Shown here: in pieces, positions 1-8,512 of the stretch
How the letters are laid out: each line of letters starts with the position of its first letter
How positions within the stretch are numbered: the stretch's first letter is position 1
Assembly (NCBI RefSeq): GCF_012911845.1
Contig: NZ_JAAXCU010000048.1
Span: 62,001 to 126,000, forward strand
Length of the DNA: 64,000 nucleotides
Reading direction: 5' to 3'
DNA from: Bacillus sp. RO2
GTDB taxonomy: Bacteria; Bacillota; Bacilli; Bacillales; Bacillaceae_I
Made by a program: the position numbers and the translations under genes
The notes under the pieces: model-generated
Seen by the model: the letters and a program-made list of their open reading frames with translations, nothing else
What the model was told of the DNA's origin: nothing
Databases searched by the model: none

Positions 1-2
1 TG

Positions 3-1955
3 ATGTTGCTATTTGGGAATATATACACTAGTGAGAGGGAGCAACGAACATGGTTGACTTTACAAACTCAACCGATAAGAAAGTGGGAGTTGCTAATTTC
101 CAAATATATTAGTCTGTTAGGTGCCACCTTAATCTTCACGGCTTTATTCATCGTTGTTGGAATAGCCGTTACTACTATTTTTACGGAATACTCCTTTAGT
201 GGACAATATCCGATTTTGTTACAAGATACCCAAACTTTCTATATACTACCAGTCATTACTTACATTATTAGAATCACAATCTTCTTTGTCAGTGCGGCTA
301 TTTTTCTTTTTGCAGTGGTAACGATTTTAAGTAGCTTACTAAAAAATACGTTTATAACAATTATACTAACTTCTTTTATTATCATGGTAGGTTATAGTTT
401 AACGGAACTAAATGACCCGTTGCAGGTAATAGGAAATCCGTTTCAACTCTTTCGTATTTCCGCTTTATCAGCGACCATACCTACTGGAGATGATTGGATT
501 TATCCCTGTGTATCGATTATCTGGGGTTCGATACTGATACTTTGTGCAAATTTTAATCCTGAAATAAGAATTTTGTCGTTCTTCCAACAGTCTTCCCACA
601 TTCAACCTTTTAAGAGTAAAAATGGATCGATTTTAAATAGGTTAATGTTTTTTGAAGGGAGAAAAGTAATTAGAAAAAAGCTGTATGTACAGATCAATAT
701 TTTATTATTGTTATTTGTGACGGTTAGTTATTTTATTCTTTTTCAACAATCTAGTGACCAAGAAACACAGTATCTAGAAGATTTATCAAAGATGGAAGAA
801 ACAGAAAATTTGATTGCACTTTCTGAAGAATCCATAGATAGGTACGAAGATGTAAAAAAGCAATCAGGAGAAACGATATATGATGACCTCATTGCTGATG
901 TCTATAAATCCATCGATTTCTTTAAAGAGAGAAGAGAAAAAGGTATAGAAGCAGCTAAGGAATACGAACAAAAAAATTGGACAGCATTTTATCATTATCA
1001 ACTCTTTGATAATCATACTGCAGCTGGAGAGATAGATACAGGTGGTTTTTATCTGGATAACAGAATGGATACTCTCGGAAAATTCACTGTGGAAGCCAGT
1101 ATTACAGAAAAGGAATGGTTGATGAAAAACAATATTCAACCTATTTTTACAGGTACCTTTATCCCGACCATCTATCATCAATTTTCAGATGAGGAACTCC
1201 ATCAGACATTCAAAGAAGAAAATAGAAAACTAGATAGTAGCGGTCTGTTTTCTTTATATTTATTTAACAAGTACTATCTTTACTTTATTCCTATTCTCTT
1301 ATGTTTCTTCTTGTTTGGAGGGGGCTTGGCTTCAGAGAGAGGAAAAAAACAAACGTTACATTTATTACAAACGCAACCACTAACGTTAAGTAGCCTTTTC
1401 TTAGGAAAAATAATGACAAGTAGTATTTTATCGATTTTCACTGGGTTAGGGTTATTTTTAATCATTATTTTGTTTGGAAGCTTATTCAATCGTTTTGGGG
1501 ATTGGTTTTACCCGATTTTATATTATAACCATGAAGACATCGTGAATTCTTCCAACTACTCTGGCTTGATTTCAAGTGGAAATGGCTATCATTTCATCAC
1601 TTTAGGGGAGTACCTTATCTACAGTATAATCTTGTTTGTTTTATGCTTACTTTTTGTCCTGGCACTTACCATGGTTTTGTCGATTTTTTTAAACAATGCA
1701 TTGACCGTTTTTTCGGTTTCTATCCTTCTTAGCGTCTCTGGATATTACGCCACAACTAAAATAGGGATGGACATAGCTCATTTACTTCCATTCACATACT
1801 TTGATTTTCCTAAAGTGATAAACGGTGAACTATCTATTGTGATGGATAACGCAAAAATCAATGTATTACATGGATGCCTTGTACTTTCAGGACTGTCTAT
1901 CTTTTTAGTGGTCATCGGTTATTTTGTGCTTAGTAAAAAGAAGACACGAAAATAA
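3..1955 (+). CDS. ABC-2 type transporter permease, duplicated, probably truncated by window edge
   Basis: Membrane subunit of an ABC exporter, recognised by its architecture. Two permease halves repeat the same motif, a conserved SER near residue 9 and again near residue 443, each followed by a LQTQP element. Each half has about six hydrophobic segments, and a charged, Glu/Lys-rich extracytoplasmic region lies between them (about residues 235-400). The 650 codons are open to the left edge, so the Met at base 3 may be internal. The cognate ATPase would be expected just upstream, outside the window. The substrate cannot be told from sequence; bacitracin/lantibiotic-type or uncharacterised YhaP/NatB-like exporters are possible relatives. 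Confidence 0.8.
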   Translation: MLLFGNIYTSEREQRTWLTLQTQPIRKWELLISKYISLLGATLIFTALFIVVGIAVTTIFTEYSFSGQYPILLQDTQTFYILPVITYIIRITIFFVSAAIFLFAVVTILSSLLKNTFITIILTSFIIMVGYSLTELNDPLQVIGNPFQLFRISALSATIPTGDDWIYPCVSIIWGSILILCANFNPEIRILSFFQQSSHIQPFKSKNGSILNRLMFFEGRKVIRKKLYVQINILLLLFVTVSYFILFQQSSDQETQYLEDLSKMEETENLIALSEESIDRYEDVKKQSGETIYDDLIADVYKSIDFFKERREKGIEAAKEYEQKNWTAFYHYQLFDNHTAAGEIDTGGFYLDNRMDTLGKFTVEASITEKEWLMKNNIQPIFTGTFIPTIYHQFSDEELHQTFKEENRKLDSSGLFSLYLFNKYYLYFIPILLCFFLFGGGLASERGKKQTLHLLQTQPLTLSSLFLGKIMTSSILSIFTGLGLFLIIILFGSLFNRFGDWFYPILYYNHEDIVNSSNYSGLISSGNGYHFITLGEYLIYSIILFVLCLLFVLALTMVLSIFLNNALTVFSVSILLSVSGYYATTKIGMDIAHLLPFTYFDFPKVINGELSIVMDNAKINVLHGCLVLSGLSIFLVVIGYFVLSKKKTRK

Positions 1956-1986
1956 ATCTCATACAAAATAAAAGGAGGTATTTTGA

Positions 1987-2532
1987 TTGAGCAAAAATTA
2001 TGAAAAAAGACATTACTTTATTGTAAGCACCATTGCTTTATTAGTTCTTTCTCCATTAGTCATCTGGTTACTTCCATATATTCTACAAAGAAGTACCTTT
2101 AACCAAAGCTCCATATGGATGTTGGAGACGCCAAGTATTACTTACGCTTACTTTGCTGTAGCTTGGTTCTTTTTACTTTCGGCTTCCATTGCATCTTATT
2201 TTTTTTACAGATGGAAAGTAGGTATTTGTTTACTAGCAGTCATCATAGCCCTACCACTCATGTACATTGGAGTAAAACCCATAACTATTGTTGGTTCAGC
2301 AGGATTTACAATGGTAGATGCGCCTTTTGACGAAAAAATTCTTTACAGCTGGGAAGATGTAGAGAAAGTATACTTAATTACCAATGATGAAACGAAAAAA
2401 GATAGTTTGGAGTTTCATTACAAAGATAATCAAACCATGATTATTGATAATCATCAGGAGGTACAACAGCTAAGAATAATGCTTCTAGAACTAAAAGATA
2501 CTTATGGATTTACTTTTACTTCAAAAGAATAG
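1987..2532 (+). CDS. Small membrane protein of unknown function, downstream of ABC permease
   Basis: 181 codons starting at TTG. The strong Shine-Dalgarno AAAGGAGG about 8 bases upstream fixes the start. Three to four hydrophobic segments occupy residues 10-100, and the last 70 residues form a soluble, charged domain with a YSWEDVEKVYL segment. That layout is typical of small membrane proteins with a bPH-like or DUF-type C-terminal domain. It starts 31 bases after the ABC permease stop and is probably in its operon, so it may be an accessory protein of that exporter. I do not recognise a named family. Confidence 0.7.
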   Translation: MSKNYEKRHYFIVSTIALLVLSPLVIWLLPYILQRSTFNQSSIWMLETPSITYAYFAVAWFFLLSASIASYFFYRWKVGICLLAVIIALPLMYIGVKPITIVGSAGFTMVDAPFDEKILYSWEDVEKVYLITNDETKKDSLEFHYKDNQTMIIDNHQEVQQLRIMLLELKDTYGFTFTSKE

Positions 2533-2548
2533 ATATTAGCATTGTTAG

Positions 2549-2579
2549 GACTTTTGTGTCAAAAAAAGACACAAAAGTC
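2549..2579 (+). terminator. Perfect 12-bp hairpin with A7 loop after the ABC operon
   Basis: GACTTTTGTGTC and GACACAAAAGTC form a perfect stem around seven A residues, 16 bases after the stop codon at 2532. There is no T-run afterwards, so intrinsic termination is only probable. Confidence 0.4.
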
Positions 2580-2584
2580 TATAG

Positions 2585-2676
2585 TGCAACGGTTTATACT
2601 TATTTAGGTGCTATTGGAACAGGTTGTTTGGAATAGGCTCTCTTCTTATGGGTCTACTAGCAGTAAATAAGTTGTT
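2585..2676 (+). pseudogene. Fragment of a small membrane protein, frameshifted
   Basis: Two adjacent frames read like one hydrophobic, Gly-rich tail: YTYLGAIGTG in one frame, then FGIGSLLMGLLAVNKLL and a stop in another. No start codon or ribosome binding site is visible. It looks like the decayed C-terminus of a small membrane protein just before the first copy of the dispersed repeat. Confidence 0.3.
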
Positions 2677-2723
2677 ATAGATAAAGTGGCAAATGCAGAT
2701 TTAAATATTATCTTGATATCAAG

Positions 2724-2853
2724 TCTTCAAGAAAAGGGCGCGATCCAGGAACAAGGATCTGCGCCATTTTTGTCGTGGATAGAGATAAGTTCATATTGTA
2801 GGAATTATTAGATTATGAAATAATTGGAATTAAGTAATCGGTTTAGTGAAGAA
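2724..2853 (+). repeat. Dispersed repeat, long form (A), complete copy
   Basis: Left end TCTTCAAG. A hairpin follows (GGCGCGATCC at 2737-2746 pairs with GGATC-T-GCGCC at 2755-2765, one bulged base) and then ATTTTT. The right arm has TTGTAG (2796-2801), 17 bases, then AATAAT (2819-2824). Right end GTGAAGAA. It sits between the fragment above and the Nudix pseudogene. Confidence 0.8.
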
Positions 2854-2909
2854 AGAAGTTATTTATATATAAAGATAAATCATCTTAAAATAGAATTGAG
2901 GATAAATGG

Positions 2910-3369
2910 ATGTCTCAAGATAGAATTGTAATAGTAGCAAGTGTATCAATCTTCGTTAATGATAAAGTCTTAATTCTAAAAGAGAATAAACCTTCTGCTA
3001 TCGATAAGTGGAAAATTTCCAAGTGGACATATAGAGTATGGTGAGGACATTCTTTATTCAGCTCGGAGGGAAGTAAAAGAAGAAACTGGGTTAGATGTAA
3101 TACCGATTGGAACGACTGGAGTATATAATTTTATCAGTAGTACAAACAATCAAGTAATTAAATTTCATTTTATTGGTGAGGTTACTGGAGGTACATTAAA
3201 TCTCGAAGAAGATGAAATTACTGACAGTAAGTGGTTAAAAGTTAATGACCTATTAACATTTGAAAACCAAGATTTACGAGAACCGCATGTAATAAAGCAG
3301 ATAGTTGATAACTTATTAGAAGAAAAAATATACTCAATTAGTGTATTTAACGAGCAACTTTTTAAATAG
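2910..3369 (+). pseudogene. Nudix hydrolase, one frameshift
   Basis: Starts at ATG 2910 after a GAGGATAA site and reads a normal Nudix N-terminus for about 35 codons, ending in IDKWK. An extra A in the AAAA run near 3012-3015 then shifts the frame to an early TGA. Dropping one A restores PSGHIEYGED and a full Nudix box (G-x5-E-x7[10 protein letters not shown]) and continues to a stop at 3369 (about 152 residues). Nudix enzymes hydrolyse nucleoside diphosphates linked to a variable moiety. The catalytic glutamates are intact, so the lesion is recent or a homopolymer sequencing error. The unit is bounded by dispersed repeats on both sides. Confidence 0.8.
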
Positions 3370-3410
3370 TTCTTACTGAGCTAAACCAACAACTAGAAGT
3401 TAATTTCTTA

Positions 3411-3469
3411 TTGCATTAACGAGGGCGATTGCAGCACAAATGGATCGCTTCTTATATTAGAATTGGGAG
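3411..3469 (+). repeat. Dispersed repeat, short form (B)
   Basis: Hairpin GGGCGAT...ATCGCTT followed by TTAGAATTGGGAG, the conserved right portion of the short form. It lies between the Nudix pseudogene and the GNAT gene. Confidence 0.7.
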
Positions 3470-3510
3470 TTTAATTTAATAAATGTTTAGAATAGAATGG
3501 AGGGTTCATC

Positions 3511-4017
3511 ATAATAAACGTATATAAAGCAGAGTCATGTCACATAGATGGTATAAAAAAAGTCTGCTCTGAAGGTTATTGGGCAACTTATGAAGATATC
3601 TATTCAAAGGAATATATTGAGAAAGTGATAAAAGAGTTTTATAACAATGAAAGAATACTAGATGAAGTGACAAAAACTAATAGACATTGGGGAGGTTATT
3701 TTGTAGCAATTGAAAATGGGGAAGTAATTGGTGCTGGTGGGGGAGGAATGATTGGTGAGACTGAAGGAGAGATTTTTGTCTTATATCTAGACCCTGAAAG
3801 ACGTAATGAGGGAATAGGTACTATTTTGTTAGATGCTATCACTAAACAACAGAAAGAAGAATTTAATGCAAATAAGCAATGGGTATCTGTACAGAAAGGC
3901 AACTTAAAAGGTATTCCATTTTATGAAGCTAAAGGATTTGTTTACGAACACGAACAAAAGAGTTATGGAAATGAGAATCAGGACTATGTATCATTGAGAT
4001 ATTTTCGTCAAATTTAA
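3511..4017 (+). CDS. GNAT family N-acetyltransferase, apparent ATA start
   Basis: A GNAT-fold acetyl-CoA-dependent acyltransferase, about 168 residues, with acetyl-CoA-binding motif A visible as RRNEGIGTILL and a C-terminal FYEAKGF motif. The first canonical start in frame is GTG 3625, but that removes a family-typical N-terminus (VYKAESCHIDGI, then VCSEGYWATYEDIYSKEYIE). The open frame reaches back to ATA 3511, placed 6 bases after the Shine-Dalgarno GGAGGG (3499-3504), with no ATG, GTG or TTG between. Either ATA is used or the start codon was mutated from ATG. The substrate is unknown. The unit is flanked by dispersed repeats. Confidence 0.75.
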   Translation: MINVYKAESCHIDGIKKVCSEGYWATYEDIYSKEYIEKVIKEFYNNERILDEVTKTNRHWGGYFVAIENGEVIGAGGGGMIGETEGEIFVLYLDPERRNEGIGTILLDAITKQQKEEFNANKQWVSVQKGNLKGIPFYEAKGFVYEHEQKSYGNENQDYVSLRYFRQI

Positions 4018-4024
4018 TTAGAGA

Positions 4025-4145
4025 TATTCAACAAATTGGAGCTTTAATCGAAGACATTTACAAGGTATCTCGAAATTGAGTCTTCGGCAATCGGGCGCCA
4101 TTCTTGAAGAAGAAAAGGTGCTCAATTTGTATTTTAGGGCCTTAT
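4025..4145 (+). repeat. Degenerate dispersed repeat remnants
   Basis: ATTCAACAAATTGGAGCTTT matches the start of the copy at 34908. A second left end, GTCTTCGGCAATCGGGCGCC, begins at 4080 and is followed by a weak hairpin and T-rich DNA. These look like two partial copies in tandem. Confidence 0.5.
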
Positions 4146-4202
4146 AATTGAATAAGACTTTAGAAAATCTTCCAAATTTAAGAGCGTAGGTACTTAATAG
4201 AT

Positions 4203-4275
4203 TGAACCTCCATATACGAGTCTCGTGGTGCGGTGGTGTGAGAGGACGGGAGTATTTTACTCCCTCCTACTCAAT
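4203..4275 (+). ncRNA. Probable 3' end of a group II intron (domains V-VI), remnant
   Basis: A domain-V-like hairpin (ACCTCC...GGTGGT) is joined by GTGTGAGAGGACGGGAG to a second stem (GGGAG-TATTTTA-CTCCC), ending in CCTCCTACTCAAT. This order is characteristic of the 3' ends of bacterial group II introns that follow the reverse transcriptase gene. No reverse transcriptase or 5' intron part is present here, so it is a remnant. Identification rests on recalled pattern; a covariance-model search would settle it. Confidence 0.55.
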
Positions 4276-4328
4276 TATTATTCACCACGTTTTTCCCAAA
4301 ACTCCCTAATCCACGACTCCAGTTATTC

Positions 4329-5612
4329 CTATTTGGCATCTACTGCAGGGATTTCTTTCTCTGCCTTCTGTTCTGGAAAGAGGAACGTGTTGAAGGTAAC
4401 TAACACAGTTCCAATAAGAAGTAAAACCGCGCCAGAGGATAGGTACAAAAGGATGACACCGAAAAGCTGTACGAGAAAACCACCCATTAGCGGAGAGGCT
4501 AATACGGTAAAGCTAATAATCGAACTAAAAATCCCGGAGACACGCCCGATTTCGTGTTCTTTCGTTTCTTTTTGTATAATGTATTGGGGCGTGATAGTTA
4601 ATAACCCCACCCCTAATCCACCAATAAAGCAAAGGAAGACGGGATAGAGAACATTAAAACCTTCCTTTAGGAAGCCCACTCCGCCAAAGCCGCCGCCTAC
4701 TAACAGCATGCCAGCACCAATTAACCATCCATAATGCTTTAATGTTTCAAAGCGATTTAAAAAGATAATCATTACCACTGCTCCAAGTCCTGATCCGCCC
4801 ATTAACCAACCAGTGAGCTCAGGAAAATGTGGTGCAAGTTCACGGAAAAGTACAGGGAATTGAATGTCCACCATTTGAATGACAGTCAAACCTAAGAAGG
4901 TTGCGACGAAACTAACAACTATTACTCTTCTTTTAAAAATAATGAGCCAGCCCTGTCTCCAAGCTCCCTAAAAGCTTTCTTCAATCAATGCTGTTTCATT
5001 CTTTGGTACGGTAGTCATCCTTTTCATTTCTTTATCTAAATAAACAAATAATAGGATAAAAGCCGAAATAGTAAACGCGATGGCATTAATTAGAATGCAA
5101 AACTTTGGTGACACGAGGCCAATTAAGGTAGCCCCAATAAAAGGGCCTATAATTTTGGCTAATTGATTCACTGTGCCGTTAAGAGTGACTGCTTTCATAA
5201 TGAGGTTTTCTTTTACGACTAGTTTAATAAGTCCTTGCTGAGCAGGGGTGTGCACGACATTCACTGTTGCTCTTAATGAAATGATGACTAGTGCCATCCA
5301 TGGTGTATTCGTAAACAGTAGACATACAGTTAAGACAGCGGTAATAAAGTCGGCATACATCATAATTTTCACTTTATGAAATTTATCGCTTAATACACCT
5401 GCAAATTGTCCAAGCAAGACGTGAGGAAGTGCATATGCAACAGGGATAAGAGCAATCATCATTGGATTTGCTTGCCAAACGTATCCAAACAAAATAATAA
5501 TTGCCACCATATCAAACCAATGCCCAAGCATCGATACAGAATACGAGGCAAATAGCTTCATAAAAATGGAGTTTTGCCAAATCGATTCTTTCTTTATATT
5601 TACAATTGTCAT
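4329..5612 (-). pseudogene. MFS efflux transporter with an in-frame TAG
   Basis: Two open segments (5612-4968 and 4889-4329) are in the same frame, separated only by one TAG at 4970-4968. Read through, they give about 427 residues with roughly twelve hydrophobic segments, like MFS_3/macrolide-efflux-type drug exporters. The first half contains the conserved GQFAGVLSDKFHK loop between helices 2 and 3. It lies 68 bases downstream of a winged-helix regulator on the same strand, so the two probably form a regulator-transporter operon. Unless the stop is suppressed or is a sequencing error, the transporter is cut after about 214 residues. Confidence 0.8.
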
Positions 5613-5680
5613 TAATAAGACATCCTTTCAAAACAACTTATTATTTGTTTTAAGGATATCGAATGCATGTCAGAGCAATA

Positions 5681-6811
5681 TCAGAGTACGGAATCAAATA
5701 ACGTTTTAATTTGTTTTTTAAGCGGAATTAATTGATATTTATCGAAAACTTCGTCCTTTTTAAGGAAAATTATTTCTTTGGCTTCTTTACAGTGAACATC
5801 AGCCTGCAATAATTCAGCTACCAAAATAGAAATTAAAATGTGCATGACAAACTTTGTTTTTTCAAGAACATGAAAAGATTGAGAAATTAAATCCACACCG
5901 AGCGATTTTTTTTTCTGATGGAGAAAGTAAATACCCTTTAACATTAAAAACAAGCCGTATTCCCTTTGATAAGGTTTATCCTTAAAGAAAGAATGTAGGC
6001 ACTTTATTTTATCTTCTGCTAATTTCCAATCTTTCCGACCAATTGCATAGGCTAGCCAATTAACTTGAAAAAATCCATAGAAGCCAGGTACATCGAGAGA
6101 AATAGTCCTTTCAGTTGCTTCCAGAATTTCAAAAGCATGACGAAAATCTTTTTCTCTTAAACAAAGAAGAATTTTGAATAAATCAAGCTCTTCCTTACCC
6201 TCATTTTCAAAAAGCTGTTTGTCTTCAAATATACGATAATAGTAATTTATTGCGTGGATGTCTTCTTCCACTGTCGAGTATAGGAAAAGCAACGGCAATA
6301 CTTTTTCCTTAAAAGGTAATGGAGAATGTAAAAATGCTTTAAAATCACCACGTAATAACTTCATTACTAGTAGCAACTTTTCATCTATTTCTATTCCAAA
6401 AGTATGACTAGTTAGTAACTTCTCAATGGCTTCTCCATGCCCAAATAGATGATATTTACTAATTAGATTAATGGTAAGTTGTTGAAACTCCTGGTCCTCT
6501 ACAAACGGAAACGACATAAACTCTTTTTGTTGAAATACCGTTAATTTATACCCAAAGCCTTTAACCGTCTCCAGTTTCAAAGCATGCTCCCACTTCTTTA
6601 GCTTTTTACGAAGACGATAAACATGATCATCGACGGTCCGGTCGGATGGTTCCTGTAAAGGCCAAACTGCATCCAAGAGCTGATGTCGAGATAAAGCCTT
6701 GTTTCCATTTTGATAAAGGTACTCAAGGAGTAAAAATTCTTTTCGTAAAAGCTTTAACTCTTCTCCGTCAATCATAACGGAATAGTCACTAATATTGAAA
6801 ATGACCGACAT
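5681..6811 (-). CDS. Winged-helix (OmpR/PhoB-type) transcriptional regulator with C-terminal helical domain
   Basis: Residues 1-95 form a Trans_reg_C winged helix, unusually placed at the N-terminus, with the signature SDRTVDDHVYRLRKKL and KGFGYKL. The rest (about 280 residues) is Leu/Phe-rich and helical, resembling the TPR-like activation domains of SARP/AfsR-style regulators. The start is ATG 6811; a GTG two codons upstream is also possible. No receiver domain is seen, so it is not a classical response regulator. Being upstream of the MFS gene on the same strand, it probably controls that transporter. Confidence 0.75.
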   Translation of the reverse strand: MSVIFNISDYSVMIDGEELKLLRKEFLLLEYLYQNGNKALSRHQLLDAVWPLQEPSDRTVDDHVYRLRKKLKKWEHALKLETVKGFGYKLTVFQQKEFMSFPFVEDQEFQQLTINLISKYHLFGHGEAIEKLLTSHTFGIEIDEKLLLVMKLLRGDFKAFLHSPLPFKEKVLPLLFLYSTVEEDIHAINYYYRIFEDKQLFENEGKEELDLFKILLCLREKDFRHAFEILEATERTISLDVPGFYGFFQVNWLAYAIGRKDWKLAEDKIKCLHSFFKDKPYQREYGLFLMLKGIYFLHQKKKSLGVDLISQSFHVLEKTKFVMHILISILVAELLQADVHCKEAKEIIFLKKDEVFDKYQLIPLKKQIKTLFDSVL

Positions 6812-6972
6812 ATGCACACCACATTTCTATCACTATTCCTGTAAACATATAGTATCATGTAGCATGAAAATGATGGTTGATAATTTTTTTATATTTCTGT
6901 AAAAACTGGTAAGTAAATATTTCAAAATATAAACCTCTTAAAGGATAATGGATGAGCAGAAATTATTACGTA

Positions 6973-7092
6973 TTCCGGAATCGGGCGCTATCCTGTAACA
7001 ACAAGGTTCAGCGCTCGTTTTTCATATTGGCCAAAGGAAATATCTTATTGAAGGAATTTTTAGATTATGAAATAATTGGAATTAAACAAAGG
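6973..7092 (+). repeat. Dispersed repeat, long form (A), complete copy
   Basis: Hairpin GGCGCTATCC...GGTTCAGCGCTC followed by GTTTTT. The right arm carries TTGAAG (7048-7053), 17 bases, then AATAAT (7071-7076). It ends about 45 bases before the Shine-Dalgarno of the next gene. Confidence 0.8.
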
Positions 7093-7150
7093 TAAGTATT
7101 TTGGGGAATTGATATGTTGAGGGATGTAAAAAAAGTGGGGAGCGATTTAT

Positions 7151-8392
7151 ATAAAAGAATGGCATGGATCTGCAGCGATTTGTTTTAATGAAAATAATGA
7201 AGTTCTTATGGTAAGAAGTAATGATTCTATTGGGTGGAGTGTCCCATCTGGAGGAATTGAAATAGGCGAGACACCTGAAGAATGTTGCATAAGAGAAGTA
7301 AAAGAAGAAACAGGATATGAGGTTAGAATTATAGAAAGTTTGTTTGTAAAAGAGAGTGTAATAAAGGGGATAAATGTAAACACTCATTACTTTAAAGTAG
7401 AGAAAATAGGAGAGAGCGTAGGGATAAATGACCCTGATAAAACAATAATTGAAGCTGCTTGGAAGACTTTATTAGAATTAGTTAATTTGATACATATGTA
7501 TCCTGAAGATTTAGAAATAATTCAAAGGGTGTTGAAAATGAAATTTAAAGTTTATGAGAATGCTCATGATTTTGAGAAGAAGATAGAGTCTTTTTTATTG
7601 GAAAAGGAAGATGTATTCAGTCTTTTTTATGGTGTACTGCAAGCGATTAAAGCTGGTAATTATGAGAATCCATTTATGGCAACAATTGAGGAAGACGGAA
7701 ATGTGTTAGCCTTTTTCCAAATGACACCACCGCATCCGTTAAATATTATTTTTGTCGATGAAAACCGTTTAGATGAAATAATTGATTTTTTCATAAAAAA
7801 TATTGTCGAACTTAAAATTGAATTTTCCTCAATCATCAGTTTGAAAGAGTGGGCATACAAAGTTGCGGAGAAGTGGGAAGATAAAACAGGTAAGGCTCAT
7901 CAATTGCTTATGGACCAGGGATTGTATCGTTTAAATACAGTCAATGAAATGCTTGTACATAGTCCAGGTTCTTGGCGTTATGCAGAAGAAAGTGATTCTG
8001 CACTTATCGAGAAGTGGTTCAACTCATTTGAAAATGATGCCGGACTGTCGACTTCGCCAATCGAACAAGTGAAAAAACGTGTTGCAATGTTTCTAAATAA
8101 ACAAGAGATCTTTATTTGGGAGGACAAAGGAAAGATAGTGTCTATGATGAAGAAGTCACGTCCTACAAAGAACGGTGTAACCGTTAGTTTGGTTTTTACT
8201 CCAAAGGAAGAACGCAAAAAAGGATATGCTCGGACGCTTGTAACGGCGGTATCAAAAGAACTACTTAAAGACTTCAACTTTTGCGTCCTGTACACAGATT
8301 TGATGAATCCGACATCAAATAAGATTTATAGGGAAATTGGCTATGAAAGGATTGCAGACTCTGTTCATCTCGGCTTTGATAAAGGCGAATAA
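7151..8392 (+). CDS. Nudix hydrolase-GNAT acetyltransferase fusion, apparent ATA start
   Basis: The N-terminal ~129 residues are a Nudix domain with a complete box (GGIEIGETPEECCIREVKEE). The C-terminal ~285 residues are a complete GNAT protein with motif A as ERKKGYARTLV. Canonical start ATG 7208 deletes the first Nudix strand. The frame extends to ATA 7151, 8 bases after GGGGAG (7137-7142), giving a normal KEWHGSAAICF start. The GNAT part has its own in-frame ATG at 7538 with AAAGGG 8 bases before it, so a separate acetyltransferase could also be made. This may be two cassettes fused in frame. The substrates are unknown. Confidence 0.75.
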   Translation: MKEWHGSAAICFNENNEVLMVRSNDSIGWSVPSGGIEIGETPEECCIREVKEETGYEVRIIESLFVKESVIKGINVNTHYFKVEKIGESVGINDPDKTIIEAAWKTLLELVNLIHMYPEDLEIIQRVLKMKFKVYENAHDFEKKIESFLLEKEDVFSLFYGVLQAIKAGNYENPFMATIEEDGNVLAFFQMTPPHPLNIIFVDENRLDEIIDFFIKNIVELKIEFSSIISLKEWAYKVAEKWEDKTGKAHQLLMDQGLYRLNTVNEMLVHSPGSWRYAEESDSALIEKWFNSFENDAGLSTSPIEQVKKRVAMFLNKQEIFIWEDKGKIVSMMKKSRPTKNGVTVSLVFTPKEERKKGYARTLVTAVSKELLKDFNFCVLYTDLMNPTSNKIYREIGYERIADSVHLGFDKGE

Positions 8393-8425
8393 TTCAGTTT
8401 CAATAACTACTCAATGTTAAGTCGA

Positions 8426-8475
8426 ATCTTCAATTATCGGGCGCAATCTTATAACAAGAACTTGCGCTCGTTTTC
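8426..8475 (+). repeat. Dispersed repeat, left arm only (A)
   Basis: AATCTTCAATTATCGGGCGC, then a hairpin (GCGCAATCTT...AACTTGCGC) and TTTTC. The right arm with the promoter-like pair is missing. The arm may terminate transcripts of the Nudix-GNAT gene. Confidence 0.7.
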
Positions 8476-8512
8476 AATCTGGGGCAATATATCTCATTCG
8501 AGGTGGGAAAAT

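Noticed and set aside
4225-4647. 140-codon plus-strand frame
   Set aside because: Antisense to the MFS transporter and across the intron-like remnant; no ribosome site or domain.
8414-8512. N-terminal extension of the serine hydrolase
   Set aside because: It is translated repeat left-arm DNA with no ribosome site; TTG 8513 has AGGTGG at the right distance.
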